From: Roseomonas sp.
GTDB taxonomy: Bacteria; Pseudomonadota; Alphaproteobacteria; Acetobacterales; Acetobacteraceae
Reading direction: 5' to 3'
Assembly: GCA_020249865.1 (NCBI GenBank)
Contig: JADCEV010000107.1
Span: forward strand, 1-56,549
Length of the DNA stretch: 56,549 nucleotides
The position numbers were made by a program, and so were the translations under genes. This document shows positions 9,067 through 18,696 of this stretch, one piece after another (position 1 is the stretch's first letter; each line of letters starts with the position of its first letter). Below the pieces are notes generated by a model. It was not told the DNA's origin. It made no database searches and worked only from the letters and a program-made list of their open reading frames with translations.

Positions 9067-9137
9067 GGCGGGATCTCCTTGAATCTGGCGCGGCGGGTAA
9101 CACGGGGCGGGGCAGAGGGCTAGAGGGAAAGAAGAAT

Positions 9138-9153
9138 ATAAAGATACCTTTAT
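9138..9153. promoter_or_regulatory. ahcY: inverted repeat resembling a SahR operator
   Basis: ATAAAG-N4-CTTTAT (9138-9143 and 9148-9153) is a perfect 6-bp inverted repeat about 72 nt before the ahcY ATG. It resembles, from memory, the ATAAAG/CTTTAT-type operators described for SahR, the ArsR-family SAH-responsive repressor of methionine-cycle genes in Proteobacteria. No sahR gene is in the window. The site could also influence the divergent gene at 9222. Confidence 0.55.
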
Positions 9154-9221
9154 GTCTTTTTCGGGCTGGCCCGTTTTGGTGAGCGGGTTAAGCTCCCCCC
9201 TCAAACCCCAGGGAGGCGCTT

Positions 9222-9695
9222 ATGGCCGAACAAAGCTTAGGCATTCTTGAACAGCGGCGGATCGAAGCCGCCTTCGCCAAGGGCATTTATGAGGAAATGA
9301 AGGCCCAAATCGGAGAGGAAAAGGCGAAATCCATCCTGTCCGCCGCCATCATCAAGCTCGCCAAGGAAACGGCGGCCGAGATGGCCAAGCAGGGGCCGGA
9401 GGGGAAGCCATCGCTTGAACATTTCATCTCCCTCCAACCGCTTTGGACAAAGGGGGATGCGCTGCAAATTGAGACGATCCGCAAGGACGCCAAGCATTAT
9501 GATTTCAACGTGACGCGCTGCCGCTATGCGGAGATGTATCGCGCCATGGGCCTGGCGGAGCTTGGCGCCATCCTGTCCTGCAATCGCGATGGGGCGTTTT
9601 GTGAGGGCTATGATCCGAAGCTGAAGCTGGAACGCACGCAAACCATCATGGGCGGCGCCAGCCACTGCAATTTCCGTTATCGCTACGAGGATTAG
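9222..9695 (+). CDS. L-2-amino-thiazoline-4-carboxylic acid hydrolase family protein
   Basis: 157-aa protein preceded by GGGAGG 7 nt upstream of the ATG. An alpha-helical N-terminal half is followed by the C-terminal signature CNRDGAFCEGYDPKLKLER and then MGGASHCNFRYR, which match the ATC hydrolase family (PF14196). The named member, AtcB, opens L-2-amino-thiazoline-4-carboxylate to S-carbamoyl-cysteine, but most homologues are untested. The conserved Cys, Asp and His residues suggest a hydrolytic or metal site. It is divergent from ahcY and 5 nt from the following methyltransferase, so those two probably form an operon. Confidence 0.8.
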   Translation: MAEQSLGILEQRRIEAAFAKGIYEEMKAQIGEEKAKSILSAAIIKLAKETAAEMAKQGPEGKPSLEHFISLQPLWTKGDALQIETIRKDAKHYDFNVTRCRYAEMYRAMGLAELGAILSCNRDGAFCEGYDPKLKLERTQTIMGGASHCNFRYRYED

Positions 9696-9700
9696 CGCGC

Positions 9701-10504
9701 ATGTCCGGCTACGCCGCCACGAATGGTGCGGCTTATGAACGCAGCATGGGCCGATGGTCCCGCAAGCTGGCGGATGCCATGCTGGATGCGCTGGCGCTGC
9801 CGCGTAGCATTGCGGTGCTGGATGCGGGTTGTGGCACCGGGGCGCTGGCGGATGCTTTGGCAACCCGCGACCCATCTGCGCGCATCACCGGCATTGATAT
9901 CAGCCCGGCCTTTTTGGAAGCGGCCAAGGCGCGCGTGCCGGCAGGTGATTTTCGCCGAGGTGATTTATGCGCGCTTGATCTGCCCGATGGGGTTTTTGAT
10001 GCGGCACTTTCCCTGCTGGTGCTGCAATTCGTCCCTGATCGCGCCAAGGCCGTGGCCGAGATGCTGCGGGTGACCAAGCCAGGCGGCATAGTGGCGGCAG
10101 CGATGTGGGATTTCACGGGAGGTTTTTCGTTTCTGCGCGCCTTCGCCGATAGTGTCGCCATCACGGAACCGGAAGGCGAGGCGTTTCGCGCGCGCTATTG
10201 GGCAGACCCGGTCGGCGCGCCTGGGCGCATGGCAGCCCTTTTTGACGCAGCCGGGATCGCGCAAGTGACGGAAAGCGATATCGCCATTCGCCAGGATTTC
10301 GCGGATTTCGAGGATTGGTGGGACCCCTGGGCTGCAGGCGGGCAAGGCATTGCCGGGGCCTTCATCGCTGCATTGCCGCCCGAACGCATACCGCCGATCA
10401 AGGAAATCGCGCGCCGCGCCTATCTGGCGGGCGGCGCTGATGGGCCGCGTTCCTTTGTGGCGGTGGCGCGGCTGGCAGTGGGGCGGAAGCCTATTCGCCC
10501 TTGA
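9701..10504 (+). CDS. class I SAM-dependent methyltransferase
   Basis: 267-aa methyltransferase. Motif I reads VLDAGCGTGALADAL (about residues 37-52), followed by an acidic end of strand beta-2 (TGIDIS) and LLVLQFVPDRAKAVAEM, typical of the UbiE/Methyltransf_11 type. The acceptor is unknown. It begins 5 nt after the ATC hydrolase-like gene and overlaps the convergent Bug gene tail-to-tail by 14 nt. Proximity to ahcY, which clears the SAH product, may be coincidental. Confidence 0.85.
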   Translation: MSGYAATNGAAYERSMGRWSRKLADAMLDALALPRSIAVLDAGCGTGALADALATRDPSARITGIDISPAFLEAAKARVPAGDFRRGDLCALDLPDGVFDAALSLLVLQFVPDRAKAVAEMLRVTKPGGIVAAAMWDFTGGFSFLRAFADSVAITEPEGEAFRARYWADPVGAPGRMAALFDAAGIAQVTESDIAIRQDFADFEDWWDPWAAGGQGIAGAFIAALPPERIPPIKEIARRAYLAGGADGPRSFVAVARLAVGRKPIRP

Positions 10505-11507
10505 TGCCGGTTGTGCGCGCCAATTCTGTGTAATGCGCGACTTCAGCGCGCACAAAATCTTCCATCTGTTGCGGCGTTGATGGCGCCGGGGTGGCGCCCG
10601 CCGTCTGCAGCCGTTGCGCCAATTCCGGCCGCGCGAGTGCGTGATGGAAAGCAGCGGCTATGCGCGCGCGGCGATCAGCCGGCAGCCCAGCCGGGCCTGC
10701 CAGCGCGTGCCAATCCAGCGTGCGATAGCCTGGCAGTGATAGCGCTTCCGCCACGGTGGGCAGGTTCGGGAACTCGGCCGAGCGCTCCGCGCCGCTAACC
10801 GCAAGGCCGCGCACCGTGCCCACCTGCACCATGGGCATGACGGAAGCGAAAGTGGCGAAGCTGAAGGCGACATCCCCGGTGGCGAGCGCCTGGCTGGCGG
10901 GGCCTCCGCCACGATAGGGCACATGCACGAAACTCACACCCAGTCTTTTGCCGAAATCCGTCACGCCAAATTCCTGCCAGCCGCCGGGGCCAGAGGTAGA
11001 GTAGGTGAGCCCCCCAGGTGTGGCGCGGGCCAGTGCCACCAGATCCTGCAAGCTTTGCACGGGTGATTTCGCCGGTACCGCGACCAAGGCGGGCATATGG
11101 ATCACCAGCGTGATCGGCGCGATATCGCGCATGGGATCAAAGGGCAGGTTGCGTTGCAGCGCCGCCATGCCGGCATGGGCGCTGACAATAATAGCCAGCG
11201 TATAGCCATCGGGTGCGGCGCGCACCAATTCCTGTGTCGCGATCATGCCACTGGCGCCGGGGCGATTTTCAATCACCAAGGGCTGGCCGAGATGTTCCGA
11301 AATGCTCTGCTGCAGTATGCGCGCCACCACATCCGTGGCGCCGCCTGGCGCAAAACCCAATAGCAGGCGCACCGGGCGGGTGGGGTAGGCCGTGGATTGC
11401 GCCGTGCTTTGCGCCAAAGCCATGGGCGCAAGCCAAGCAAGCGCGATCAGTGCAAATGCCGCGTACCGGGCGATGCGGAAAGCCCGAATTGCGAATGCTT
11501 GGACCAT
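10491..11507 (-). CDS. tripartite tricarboxylate transporter substrate-binding protein (Bug/TctC family)
   Basis: 338-aa periplasmic binding protein. A signal peptide covers about residues 1-32 (hydrophobic core ending in MALA-Q), followed by the family hallmark YPTRPVRLLLGFAPGG with TDVVAR and GASGMIA further on. Bug proteins bind carboxylates or amides, sometimes with TctAB membrane partners; none is present here, so it is an orphan, as is common. The start at MVQAFAI has GGGGAA 8 nt upstream; an ATG 30 nt earlier is less likely. It is divergent from the dehydrogenase at 11640. Confidence 0.9.
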   Translation of the reverse strand: MVQAFAIRAFRIARYAAFALIALAWLAPMALAQSTAQSTAYPTRPVRLLLGFAPGGATDVVARILQQSISEHLGQPLVIENRPGASGMIATQELVRAAPDGYTLAIIVSAHAGMAALQRNLPFDPMRDIAPITLVIHMPALVAVPAKSPVQSLQDLVALARATPGGLTYSTSGPGGWQEFGVTDFGKRLGVSFVHVPYRGGGPASQALATGDVAFSFATFASVMPMVQVGTVRGLAVSGAERSAEFPNLPTVAEALSLPGYRTLDWHALAGPAGLPADRRARIAAAFHHALARPELAQRLQTAGATPAPSTPQQMEDFVRAEVAHYTELARTTGIKGE

Positions 11508-11639
11508 GCTGCGCTTCCCCCCTCTGCCGCCGTCCAATCATGACAGGCAGGATTTTGTGAAAGCTAGCCACGCCTTCCCTATTCAGGCAACCGAAATGGG
11601 TGAAGACTGACCTTCCGAGTGAGGGAGGAAGGCGGCGCC

Positions 11640-12578
11640 ATGGAAATGGAACGCATTGGTTTTCTGGGGCTGGGTGCCATGGGCGGCCCGATTGCAACGC
11701 GCATGGCGGATTGGGCGCAGCGCAACCCGGGCAAGCGCATGCTGGTCTTTGATCCACGCGCTGAAGCCATGCAGCGCGCAACCGAAGCGGGGGCGGAGGC
11801 GATGGGCTCGGTCGCCGCGGTGGCGCAGCAATGCGGCGTAGTCTTCGCCTGTCTGCCGAGTGCCGAGATATCTGAGCGTTTGGCCTTGGGCGCCGATGGC
11901 ATTGCCGGCGCGCCAGGCGCGGTGCGCACCTATATCGAAATGTCCACCATTGGCAGCGCGGCGATGCAGCGCATTGCGACGGGGCTTTCTGCAAAAGGCA
12001 TTGCGCTGATTGATTGTCCGATCAGCGGCGGCGTGCATGGCGCGGAGTCCGGCGCGCTTGCCGTGATTGCTTCCGGCGCGCCGGAGGCGTTGCAGGAGGT
12101 AATGCCGCTATTGCAGGTGGTCGGACGCACAGTCTTCACCATCGGCGATAAGCCGGGCCTCAGCCAAACCATGAAGCTTGCGAATAATCTGCTTTCGCTC
12201 GCAGGCATGGTGCTGACATCTGAGGCATTTGCGCTCGGCGCCAAGGCTGGCATCGATACGGCGCTGATGTGCGATGTGATCAATGCCAGCACCGGGCGGA
12301 ATAGCTCCACGGTGACCAAATTTCCGCGCGCCGTTTTGACGGGCAAGTTTTCCGGCGGCGCGAGTAATGCCATCGTCTCCAAGGATTTGTCCCTGGCGGT
12401 GGCGGAGTTTTCGGCCTTCGGGCTTTCCGCGCCCATGGCGGCGCTGGCGCGCGAAATGCTGAATATTGCGAAGAATCGTTTTGGACCAGACGCGGATATG
12501 ACTTCGGTCGCACAGCTTTATGAGGAATGGGCGGGGGTGAAGATGCAATCGCCCAACCTGGTCAAAAGCGCGGGTTAG
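11640..12578 (+). CDS. NAD(P)-dependent beta-hydroxyacid dehydrogenase (3-hydroxyisobutyrate dehydrogenase family)
   Basis: 312-aa oxidoreductase. The Rossmann motif GFLGLGAMGGP lies at residues 7-17, the substrate-binding signature DCPISGGVHGAESG near 120, and the catalytic lysine in TMKLANN near 170, all typical of the 3-hydroxyisobutyrate/tartronate-semialdehyde/6-phosphogluconate dehydrogenase superfamily. The exact hydroxyacid cannot be deduced. The start has a strong GGGAGGAAGG Shine-Dalgarno; an in-frame ATG 21 nt upstream is the alternative. The acr3-like gene follows 11 nt later, so they probably share a transcript. Confidence 0.88.
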   Translation: MEMERIGFLGLGAMGGPIATRMADWAQRNPGKRMLVFDPRAEAMQRATEAGAEAMGSVAAVAQQCGVVFACLPSAEISERLALGADGIAGAPGAVRTYIEMSTIGSAAMQRIATGLSAKGIALIDCPISGGVHGAESGALAVIASGAPEALQEVMPLLQVVGRTVFTIGDKPGLSQTMKLANNLLSLAGMVLTSEAFALGAKAGIDTALMCDVINASTGRNSSTVTKFPRAVLTGKFSGGASNAIVSKDLSLAVAEFSAFGLSAPMAALAREMLNIAKNRFGPDADMTSVAQLYEEWAGVKMQSPNLVKSAG

Positions 12579-12589
12579 GCTTCGCTTAG

Positions 12590-13633
12590 ATGGATAAGGC
12601 AAAAGCCGGGCTTGGCTTTTTTGAACGCTATCTGAGCCTTTGGGTTGCCTTGTGCATTATCGTGGGCATTGGGCTTGGTGCTGTGATGCCGACACCGTTT
12701 CGCTTGTTGGGGGAGGCCAATCTCGCCAAGGTCAATCTGCCGGTTGCGCTGCTGATCTGGCTGATGATCATCCCCATGCTGCTGCGGGTAGATTTCGGCG
12801 CGATCGCGGAAGTGGGCCGGCATTGGCGCGGGATTTTGGTGACAGTTGGCGTGAATTGGCTGGTGAAGCCCTTCAGCATGGCGCTGCTTGGCTGGTTTTT
12901 CATCGGCTGGCTTTTTCGGCCCTTGCTGCCGGAAGCGCAGATTGAAAGCTATATCGCGGGCTTGATTTTGCTGGCCGCGGCGCCCTGCACGGCGATGGTC
13001 TTTGTCTGGTCCAATCTTTCGGATGGCGAGCCGAATTTCACGCTGAGCCAGGTGGCGCTGAATGACGCCATCATGATCATCGCCTTTGCGCCGCTGGTTG
13101 GCTTTTTGCTGGGGCTTTCCGCCATCATCGTGCCTTGGGATACGCTGTTTCTTTCAGTGCTGCTCTATATCTTGCTGCCGGTGATCCTGGCGCAGCTTTG
13201 GCGTCGGCGCTTACTGGCGCGGGGTGGGGAGGCAGCGCTGGCGCAAGTGTTGCGGCGGTTGGGGCCGGTTTCGCTTTCGGCGCTATTACTGACGCTGGTG
13301 CTGCTGTTTGGCTTTCAAGGGCCGCAAATCATTGCGCAGCCCTTGGTGATTGCGCTGCTGGCGGTGCCAATCATCATTCAGGTCTATTTCAATGCGGGGC
13401 TGGCTTATTGGCTGAACCGGCAATGCGGGTCGGCGCATGCGGTGGCGGGGCCATCGGCGTTGATTGGCGCGAGTAATTTCTTCGAATTGGCCGTGGCGGC
13501 GGCAATCAGCCTTTTCGGTTTTGATTCTGGTGCGGCCTTGGCCACAGTGGTGGGCGTGCTGGTGGAAGTGCCGGTCATGCTTTCCGTCGTGGCCATCGTG
13601 ATGCGAAGCAAGGCCTGGTATCAACGGGCATAA
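12590..13633 (+). CDS. ACR3-type arsenite/metalloid efflux permease
   Basis: 347-aa membrane protein of about ten hydrophobic segments, the ACR3/BASS-fold length. It has the ACR3 motif APCTAMVFVWS with Cys133, the thiolate thought to bind As(III), and the conserved ALIGASNFFELAVAAAI segment with its acidic residue. ACR3 carriers extrude arsenite. No arsR or arsC lies nearby, and it sits between a hydroxyacid dehydrogenase and an SDR with 11- and 19-nt gaps. That context is unusual for an arsenic operon, so another substrate is possible. Confidence 0.85.
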   Translation: MDKAKAGLGFFERYLSLWVALCIIVGIGLGAVMPTPFRLLGEANLAKVNLPVALLIWLMIIPMLLRVDFGAIAEVGRHWRGILVTVGVNWLVKPFSMALLGWFFIGWLFRPLLPEAQIESYIAGLILLAAAPCTAMVFVWSNLSDGEPNFTLSQVALNDAIMIIAFAPLVGFLLGLSAIIVPWDTLFLSVLLYILLPVILAQLWRRRLLARGGEAALAQVLRRLGPVSLSALLLTLVLLFGFQGPQIIAQPLVIALLAVPIIIQVYFNAGLAYWLNRQCGSAHAVAGPSALIGASNFFELAVAAAISLFGFDSGAALATVVGVLVEVPVMLSVVAIVMRSKAWYQRA

Positions 13634-13652
13634 GATCAACTGGGGAAACGTT

Positions 13653-14396
13653 ATGAGACTCAAGGACAAGGTTGCGATCATCACCGGCGGCGCGCATGGC
13701 ATGGGCGAAGCCGAGGCGCGGCTCTTCGCCAAGGAAGGCGCGGTGGTGATCATCGCTGATCGCCGTGCGGATCTGGGTGAGGCGCTGGCGGCCGATATCA
13801 CCGCAAGCCAGGGCCGTGCGAGTTTCGTCACCACGGATGTGGCGCAGGAAGCGGATTGGAAGCGACTGATCGAAAGGACGCTGTCCGATTACGGGCGCAT
13901 TGATGTGCTGGTGAATAATGCCGGCATCAGCGGCAGCGCGGTTGGCGATATGCTGTCACTGGAAGGTTGGAATCAGCTTATGTCCATTAATGCGACAGGC
14001 GTGTTTCTGGGCACGACCTTGGTGGGGCAGGTGATGGCGGGGCAGGGCAAGGGCTCGATCGTCAATATCTCCTCCATCATGGGGTTTGTCAGCAGTGCGG
14101 AAGGGCATCCGGGCTATTCCGCTTCCAAAGGTGCGGTGCGGTTGCTCACGAAAAACGCTGCCGTGCGCTGGGGACCGCAGGGAGTGCGCGTGAATTCCGT
14201 GCATCCTGGTTATCTGCCGCCAATGCTGGGCGGCACGAATGGGCCGGGGCGGTCGGCGAAGATTCCACTGACGCCGCTGCGCCGGCTGGGGGAGCCGATT
14301 GAGGTTGCGTATGGTGTGCTGTTCCTTGCGTCCGATGAGGCTTCCTTCATCACGGGGACAGAATTGGTGATTGATGGTGGCTTCATCGCGCAATGA
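13653..14396 (+). CDS. short-chain dehydrogenase/reductase
   Basis: 247-aa classical SDR: cofactor loop TGGAHGMG at 11-18, NNAG after strand 4, an active-site serine in SIVNISSIMG, and the YSASK catalytic Tyr-Lys pair. An acidic residue at the end of strand 2 (IADRRAD) is compatible with NAD preference. Preceded by GGGGAAACGTT at the usual spacing. It probably interconverts a secondary alcohol and ketone. It belongs to the plus-strand run with the amidohydrolase, GMC oxidoreductase and monooxygenase. Confidence 0.9.
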   Translation: MRLKDKVAIITGGAHGMGEAEARLFAKEGAVVIIADRRADLGEALAADITASQGRASFVTTDVAQEADWKRLIERTLSDYGRIDVLVNNAGISGSAVGDMLSLEGWNQLMSINATGVFLGTTLVGQVMAGQGKGSIVNISSIMGFVSSAEGHPGYSASKGAVRLLTKNAAVRWGPQGVRVNSVHPGYLPPMLGGTNGPGRSAKIPLTPLRRLGEPIEVAYGVLFLASDEASFITGTELVIDGGFIAQ

Positions 14397-14409
14397 CGGG
14401 GCGCTTCGC

Positions 14410-15231
14410 ATGAAAATCGTAGATGCGCAGATTCATATCTGGTCCAAGGGCACGCCTTCCGGCCTGCATCGCAAGGTTTCATCCTTCACGGACGAAGAAG
14501 CCTTGCGAGAAATGGATGAGGCCGGTGTGCATGCGGCGGTGATCCATCCGCCGGCAAGTTGGGATCCGGATTCCAATGCTATGGCGGTAGAAGCTGCGCG
14601 CAAATACCCGGAACGCTTTGCTGTGATGGGGCAGTTCCCACCAACGCGTCCGGAATTGCGGCATTTGATTCATGGCTGGAAGAAGCAGCCTGGCATGCTC
14701 GGCCTACGCTGGGCCTTGCTGCATCCGGAAGAACAGGTGTGGCTGCGCGATGGTACGCTGGATTGGCTGTGGCCGGCGGCGGAGAAGGAAGGTCTGCCCG
14801 TTGCTTGCATGGGTGGTCTGTTCCTCAAGGAATTTCGCCAAATTGCAGAGGCGCATCCAAACCTCAAAATGATCCTGGATCATTGCGGCCTGGTGCGAAC
14901 CGGGCAGGATGAAGCGGCCTTCGCCAAGCTTGATGAATTGGTGGCGCTGGCGAAGCTGCCCAATGTCGCCGTGAAAGCCACCGGCGCGCCGCATTATTCA
15001 ACGCAAGCATATCCTTATCGCAATATCCATGATGGCTTGCAGCGGATTTTTGATGCCTTCGGACCGAAGCGGTTTTTCTGGGGCACGGATATCACCCGCA
15101 TGCCCTGCAGCTATCGCCAATGCGTAACCTTCTTCACCGAGGAATTGCCCTGGCTGAAGGGCGCTGATCTGGAATGGGTGATGGGTCGGGCGGTGTGTGA
15201 GTGGCTGGGGTGGAATTTGCGCTTCGATTGA
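14410..15231 (+). CDS. amidohydrolase-2 family TIM-barrel hydrolase
   Basis: 273-aa protein beginning MKIVDAQIHIW, the strand-1 metal-site signature of amidohydrolase 2 (PF04909), although the usual DxHxH is reduced to one clear histidine. MILDHCGLV in the middle and FFWGTD near the C-terminus supply the conserved His and Asp. The group includes lactonases such as 2-pyrone-4,6-dicarboxylate hydrolase and non-oxidative decarboxylases. Lactone or ester hydrolysis would fit the adjacent alcohol/ketone oxidoreductases and Baeyer-Villiger-type enzyme. An ATG 39 nt upstream lies inside the SDR gene and is less likely. Confidence 0.82.
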   Translation: MKIVDAQIHIWSKGTPSGLHRKVSSFTDEEALREMDEAGVHAAVIHPPASWDPDSNAMAVEAARKYPERFAVMGQFPPTRPELRHLIHGWKKQPGMLGLRWALLHPEEQVWLRDGTLDWLWPAAEKEGLPVACMGGLFLKEFRQIAEAHPNLKMILDHCGLVRTGQDEAAFAKLDELVALAKLPNVAVKATGAPHYSTQAYPYRNIHDGLQRIFDAFGPKRFFWGTDITRMPCSYRQCVTFFTEELPWLKGADLEWVMGRAVCEWLGWNLRFD

Positions 15232-15258
15232 AGCGACACAAGAAATAGGGGAAGCGCC

Positions 15259-16875
15259 ATGAAGGCTGATTATGTGATTGTTGGCGGTGGTTCGGCGGGC
15301 TGTGTGCTGGCCAATCGTCTTTCCGAAGACCCGGGCAATCAGGTGCTGCTGATTGAAGCCGGCGGCAAGGATTGGAATCCGCTGATCCATATTCCTGCCG
15401 GCTATATGAAATTGCTTGACCACCCAACGCTGACTTGGGGTTTCAAGGCGGATCGCAATTCCGGTTTGAATGGGCGCGAAATCAATTACCCACGCGGGCG
15501 CGTGCTGGGTGGGTCTAGTTCGATCAATGGCATGATCTACATCCGTTCCCAGCCCGAGGATTATGATCATTGGGCGCAGCTTGGGAATCACGGCTGGTCT
15601 TCAGGCGATGTACTGCCTTACTTCAACAAATCCGAGAAATGGCAGGGACCGGACAAGGCCGCGCATAGCAAGGATGGCTTCCTTTATACCTCACCTTCGC
15701 AGGATCAGCCGGAATTATGCCAGGCGGCGGTTGAAGCGGGCCAGCAAATGGGCTGGGCCTATCGCGATGACTTGAATGATTTGCCGCATGGGCTTGGCGA
15801 TCATATCGGCTGGGTGCAGCAGACGCGCGGCGGGCGGTTCCGCGCGAGTGCTGCGCGTTCCTATCTCCGCCCGGCCATGGGGCGGCCCAATCTGCGCGTG
15901 GTGACGAATGCGCTGGTTCATCGCGTGGTCTTTGAAGGCAAGCGGGCCATTGGCGTCGAGTTTTCCCGCGCTGGCGTGACCGAACGCGCCGATGCGGCGG
16001 TGGAGGTCATCCTTTCCGCCGGTGCCATTGGTTCGCCACATATCCTGCAGCTTTCAGGCGTGGGCGATGCCGAGCATTTGGCGGGGCTAGGCATTCCCGT
16101 GCTGCATGAATTGCGTGGTGTGGGGCGCAATTTCCAGGATCATTTTCTGGCGCGCGTACAGGCGGTGGTCAAGGATGTGCCAACCCTGAATGAACGCACA
16201 CGTGGCCTGCGGCTTGCTGGTGAGGTGCTGAAATTCGCGGTGTTTGGGCGCGGGGTACTGACCTATGCCGCTTCGCTGCTTGCGGCGTCCTTCAAGGCTT
16301 TGCCGGAAAGTGCCACGCCCGATATGCAGGCGCTGTTTGCTTCCGCAAGCTATGCGCCCGGTGCTGCGCGTGTGTTGGATACCAGGCCCGGCATGACCGC
16401 CGGCGTTTGGCAAATGCGCCCGGAAAGCCGCGGCTTCATCAAGGCCCGCAGTGCCGATCCGCGCGAACAGCCAATCATCAACCCAAATTATCTGGCGGAA
16501 GATCGCGACCAGCGCAGCATTGTCGCGGGGTTGCGCCTGATGCGTGAGTGGTTCAGCAAGCCAGCGCTGCAACGCTACATGGTGGCGGAATCCATGCCCG
16601 GGGCTGAAGTGCAGACCGATGAGGAATGGCTGCATTACGCGCGGCAAGTGGGCAGTACGGTCTTTCACGCTTCCTGTTCCTGCCGCATGGGGCCGGATGT
16701 GATGTCCGTCGTGGATGAAAGGCTCCGCGTGCATGGGCTGGAGGGGCTGCGCGTCATTGATGCCTCGGTGATGCCTGCCGTGACCTCCACCAATACCAAT
16801 GCGCCGACGATCATGATCGCGGAAAAGGGCGCGGATATGCTGCGGGCGGATGCGCGGGCACGGCTGGCGGCGTGA
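15259..16875 (+). CDS. GMC-family FAD-dependent alcohol dehydrogenase/oxidase
   Basis: 538-aa glucose-methanol-choline oxidoreductase. It has the FAD-binding GGGSAG at residues 9-14 with the ribose-binding Glu33, the GMC signature [13 protein letters not shown] near 85-97, the active-site His in [10 protein letters not shown] and the C-terminal TNTNAPTIM segment. The family oxidises primary or secondary alcohols using FAD, often passing electrons to quinones. Preceded by GGGGAAGCGCC. It shares architecture with the second GMC gene at 49628 but the two are clearly divergent. Its neighbours suggest oxidation of an alicyclic or aliphatic alcohol. Confidence 0.92.
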   Translation: MKADYVIVGGGSAGCVLANRLSEDPGNQVLLIEAGGKDWNPLIHIPAGYMKLLDHPTLTWGFKADRNSGLNGREINYPRGRVLGGSSSINGMIYIRSQPEDYDHWAQLGNHGWSSGDVLPYFNKSEKWQGPDKAAHSKDGFLYTSPSQDQPELCQAAVEAGQQMGWAYRDDLNDLPHGLGDHIGWVQQTRGGRFRASAARSYLRPAMGRPNLRVVTNALVHRVVFEGKRAIGVEFSRAGVTERADAAVEVILSAGAIGSPHILQLSGVGDAEHLAGLGIPVLHELRGVGRNFQDHFLARVQAVVKDVPTLNERTRGLRLAGEVLKFAVFGRGVLTYAASLLAASFKALPESATPDMQALFASASYAPGAARVLDTRPGMTAGVWQMRPESRGFIKARSADPREQPIINPNYLAEDRDQRSIVAGLRLMREWFSKPALQRYMVAESMPGAEVQTDEEWLHYARQVGSTVFHASCSCRMGPDVMSVVDERLRVHGLEGLRVIDASVMPAVTSTNTNAPTIMIAEKGADMLRADARARLAA

Positions 16876-17047
16876 TTTTTTGGATATTTTGCGCCTTGCA
16901 AGCCTCGTATTGCGCGCAATCTGATCCTGATCAAATAACGGCCATACCATTGGGGCAGGCTTAATTTGGTTTGGCTTTTTGCGCATTTGCGTAAATATGT
17001 TGATCCAAGCGTCGGTGTGATCCGGAAAAAGGGTAGGAAAATTCGAC

Positions 17048-18688
17048 ATGAGCGCAGTGATGGAAGCAACCAGGGCGAAGGGCAGCGACAAGGGGCTGGA
17101 TTACGATGCCATTGTCATCGGCGCGGGCATGTCCGGGCTTTATCAGCTGATCCGGCTGCGCCAATTGGGCATGAAGGCCCGCGTGTTTGAAGCCGGCACG
17201 GGCGTGGGCGGCACTTGGTATTGGAACCGCTACCCCGGCTGCCGCTTCGATTCGGAAAGCTATTCCTATGGCTATTCCTTCGACAAGGATTTGCTCAAGG
17301 AATGGCATTGGACCGAGCATTTCGCGCCGCAGCCGGAAACCGAACGCTATCTGAACCTGGTTGCCGACAAATATGATCTGCGCCGCGATATCCAATTCTC
17401 CGCCCGCGTGAAGGCCGCGCGCTGGGATGAGGCGACGCGAAGCTGGACCGTGACCTTGGAAGACGGGAGTGCGCATAAAAGCCGCTTCCTGATCACGGCG
17501 ATTGGCGCGCTCTCTGCGCCGACCATGCCGCAATTTCCGGGCATTGCGGATTTCAAGGGCCAATCCTTCCACACCGGGCTTTGGCCCAAGGAAAAGGTGG
17601 ATTTCACCGGCAAGCGTGTCGCGGTGATTGGCACCGGTGCGTCGGGCGTACAGACCATTCAGGAAGTGGCGAAAACCGCCAAGCAGCTTGTGGTGTTTCA
17701 GCGCACGCCCAATTGGTGCGCGCCTTTGCATAACGGCAAGATCAGCGCCGAGGAAATGGCGGAAATCCGCGCCCGCTATGATGAGATTTTCAAGCGTTGC
17801 CAGGAAACCTTTTCCTGCTTCCTGCACACGCCTGATCCACGCAATACCTTCGATGTCTCGGCCGAGGAGCGTGAGGCATTTCTGGAAAAGCTCTATTCCG
17901 AAAAGGGTTTCGGGATTTGGGTTGGAAATTTCAAGGATTTGCTGACCAATCGCGCGGCGAATGAGGAAGTATCGCGCTTCGTCGCGAACAAGATCCGCCA
18001 GCGCGTGAAGGACCCAAAAGTGGCGGAGATGCTGATTCCGAAGAATCACGGCTTCGGCACCAGGCGCGTGCCTTTGGAAACCTTCTATTTCGAATGCTAT
18101 AATCAACCGAATGTGACGCTGGTGGATAGCAAGGCAACACCGATTGAGCGCATCACGCCGACTGGCATCAAGACCAGCGAAGCCGAATATGAATTCGATA
18201 TCATTGTCTATGCCACGGGCTTTGACGCGTTGCGCGGTGCATTTGACCGGATCGAATTCCAGGGTGCCGGCGGCGTGACGCTGAAGGAAATCTGGCAGGA
18301 TGGCGCGACATCGCTGGTTGGCATGTTGCAAAAGGGCATGCCTAATATGTTCATGCTGCTGGGCCCGCATACCGCGCTTGGCAATATTCCGCGTTCCATC
18401 GAATTCAATGTGGAATGGGTGAGTGATCTGCTGGCTTACGCGCAAGCCAAGGGCATTACGCGCGTGGAAGCGACCGAAGCGGCAATGGAAAAATGGATGG
18501 ATCACGTCATGGAATTGGCCAAGGGCCTGCTTTCCATGGAGGTTGATTCCTGGATGACCGGCGTCAATCTGAATGTCGTGGGCAAGCAGAAGCGCATCGT
18601 GGCGCGCTATACCGGCAGCGCACCAAGCTATCGTGCTTGGGCGAATGATATCGCGGCGCGGGATTACGCCGGCATCACCATGCAATAG
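17048..18688 (+). CDS. flavin-containing, Baeyer-Villiger-type monooxygenase
   Basis: 546-aa protein like cyclohexanone monooxygenase. FAD motif GAGMSG at 25-30, [15 protein letters not shown] shortly after, the Baeyer-Villiger fingerprint [12 protein letters not shown] at 169-180 (consensus FxGxxxHxxxW[PD]) and the NADPH motif GTGASG at 195-200. Such enzymes insert one oxygen of O2 next to a ketone to give an ester or lactone. AGGAAAA precedes the ATG. The 172-nt gap before it is A/T-rich, with TTGGCT at 16971 and TAAATA at 16992 as a poor promoter candidate, so it may have its own promoter. Confidence 0.92.
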   Translation: MSAVMEATRAKGSDKGLDYDAIVIGAGMSGLYQLIRLRQLGMKARVFEAGTGVGGTWYWNRYPGCRFDSESYSYGYSFDKDLLKEWHWTEHFAPQPETERYLNLVADKYDLRRDIQFSARVKAARWDEATRSWTVTLEDGSAHKSRFLITAIGALSAPTMPQFPGIADFKGQSFHTGLWPKEKVDFTGKRVAVIGTGASGVQTIQEVAKTAKQLVVFQRTPNWCAPLHNGKISAEEMAEIRARYDEIFKRCQETFSCFLHTPDPRNTFDVSAEEREAFLEKLYSEKGFGIWVGNFKDLLTNRAANEEVSRFVANKIRQRVKDPKVAEMLIPKNHGFGTRRVPLETFYFECYNQPNVTLVDSKATPIERITPTGIKTSEAEYEFDIIVYATGFDALRGAFDRIEFQGAGGVTLKEIWQDGATSLVGMLQKGMPNMFMLLGPHTALGNIPRSIEFNVEWVSDLLAYAQAKGITRVEATEAAMEKWMDHVMELAKGLLSMEVDSWMTGVNLNVVGKQKRIVARYTGSAPSYRAWANDIAARDYAGITMQ

Positions 18689-18696
18689 GCGCTGCT

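Noticed and set aside
9067-9221. Possible SAH riboswitch before ahcY
   Set aside because: I could not identify the conserved SAH riboswitch core; the inverted repeat fits a protein operator better.
10491-10504. 14-nt tail-to-tail gene overlap, with a second 14-nt case at 44220-44233
   Set aside because: Two equal overlaps are a curiosity, but short convergent overlaps are common in compact genomes.
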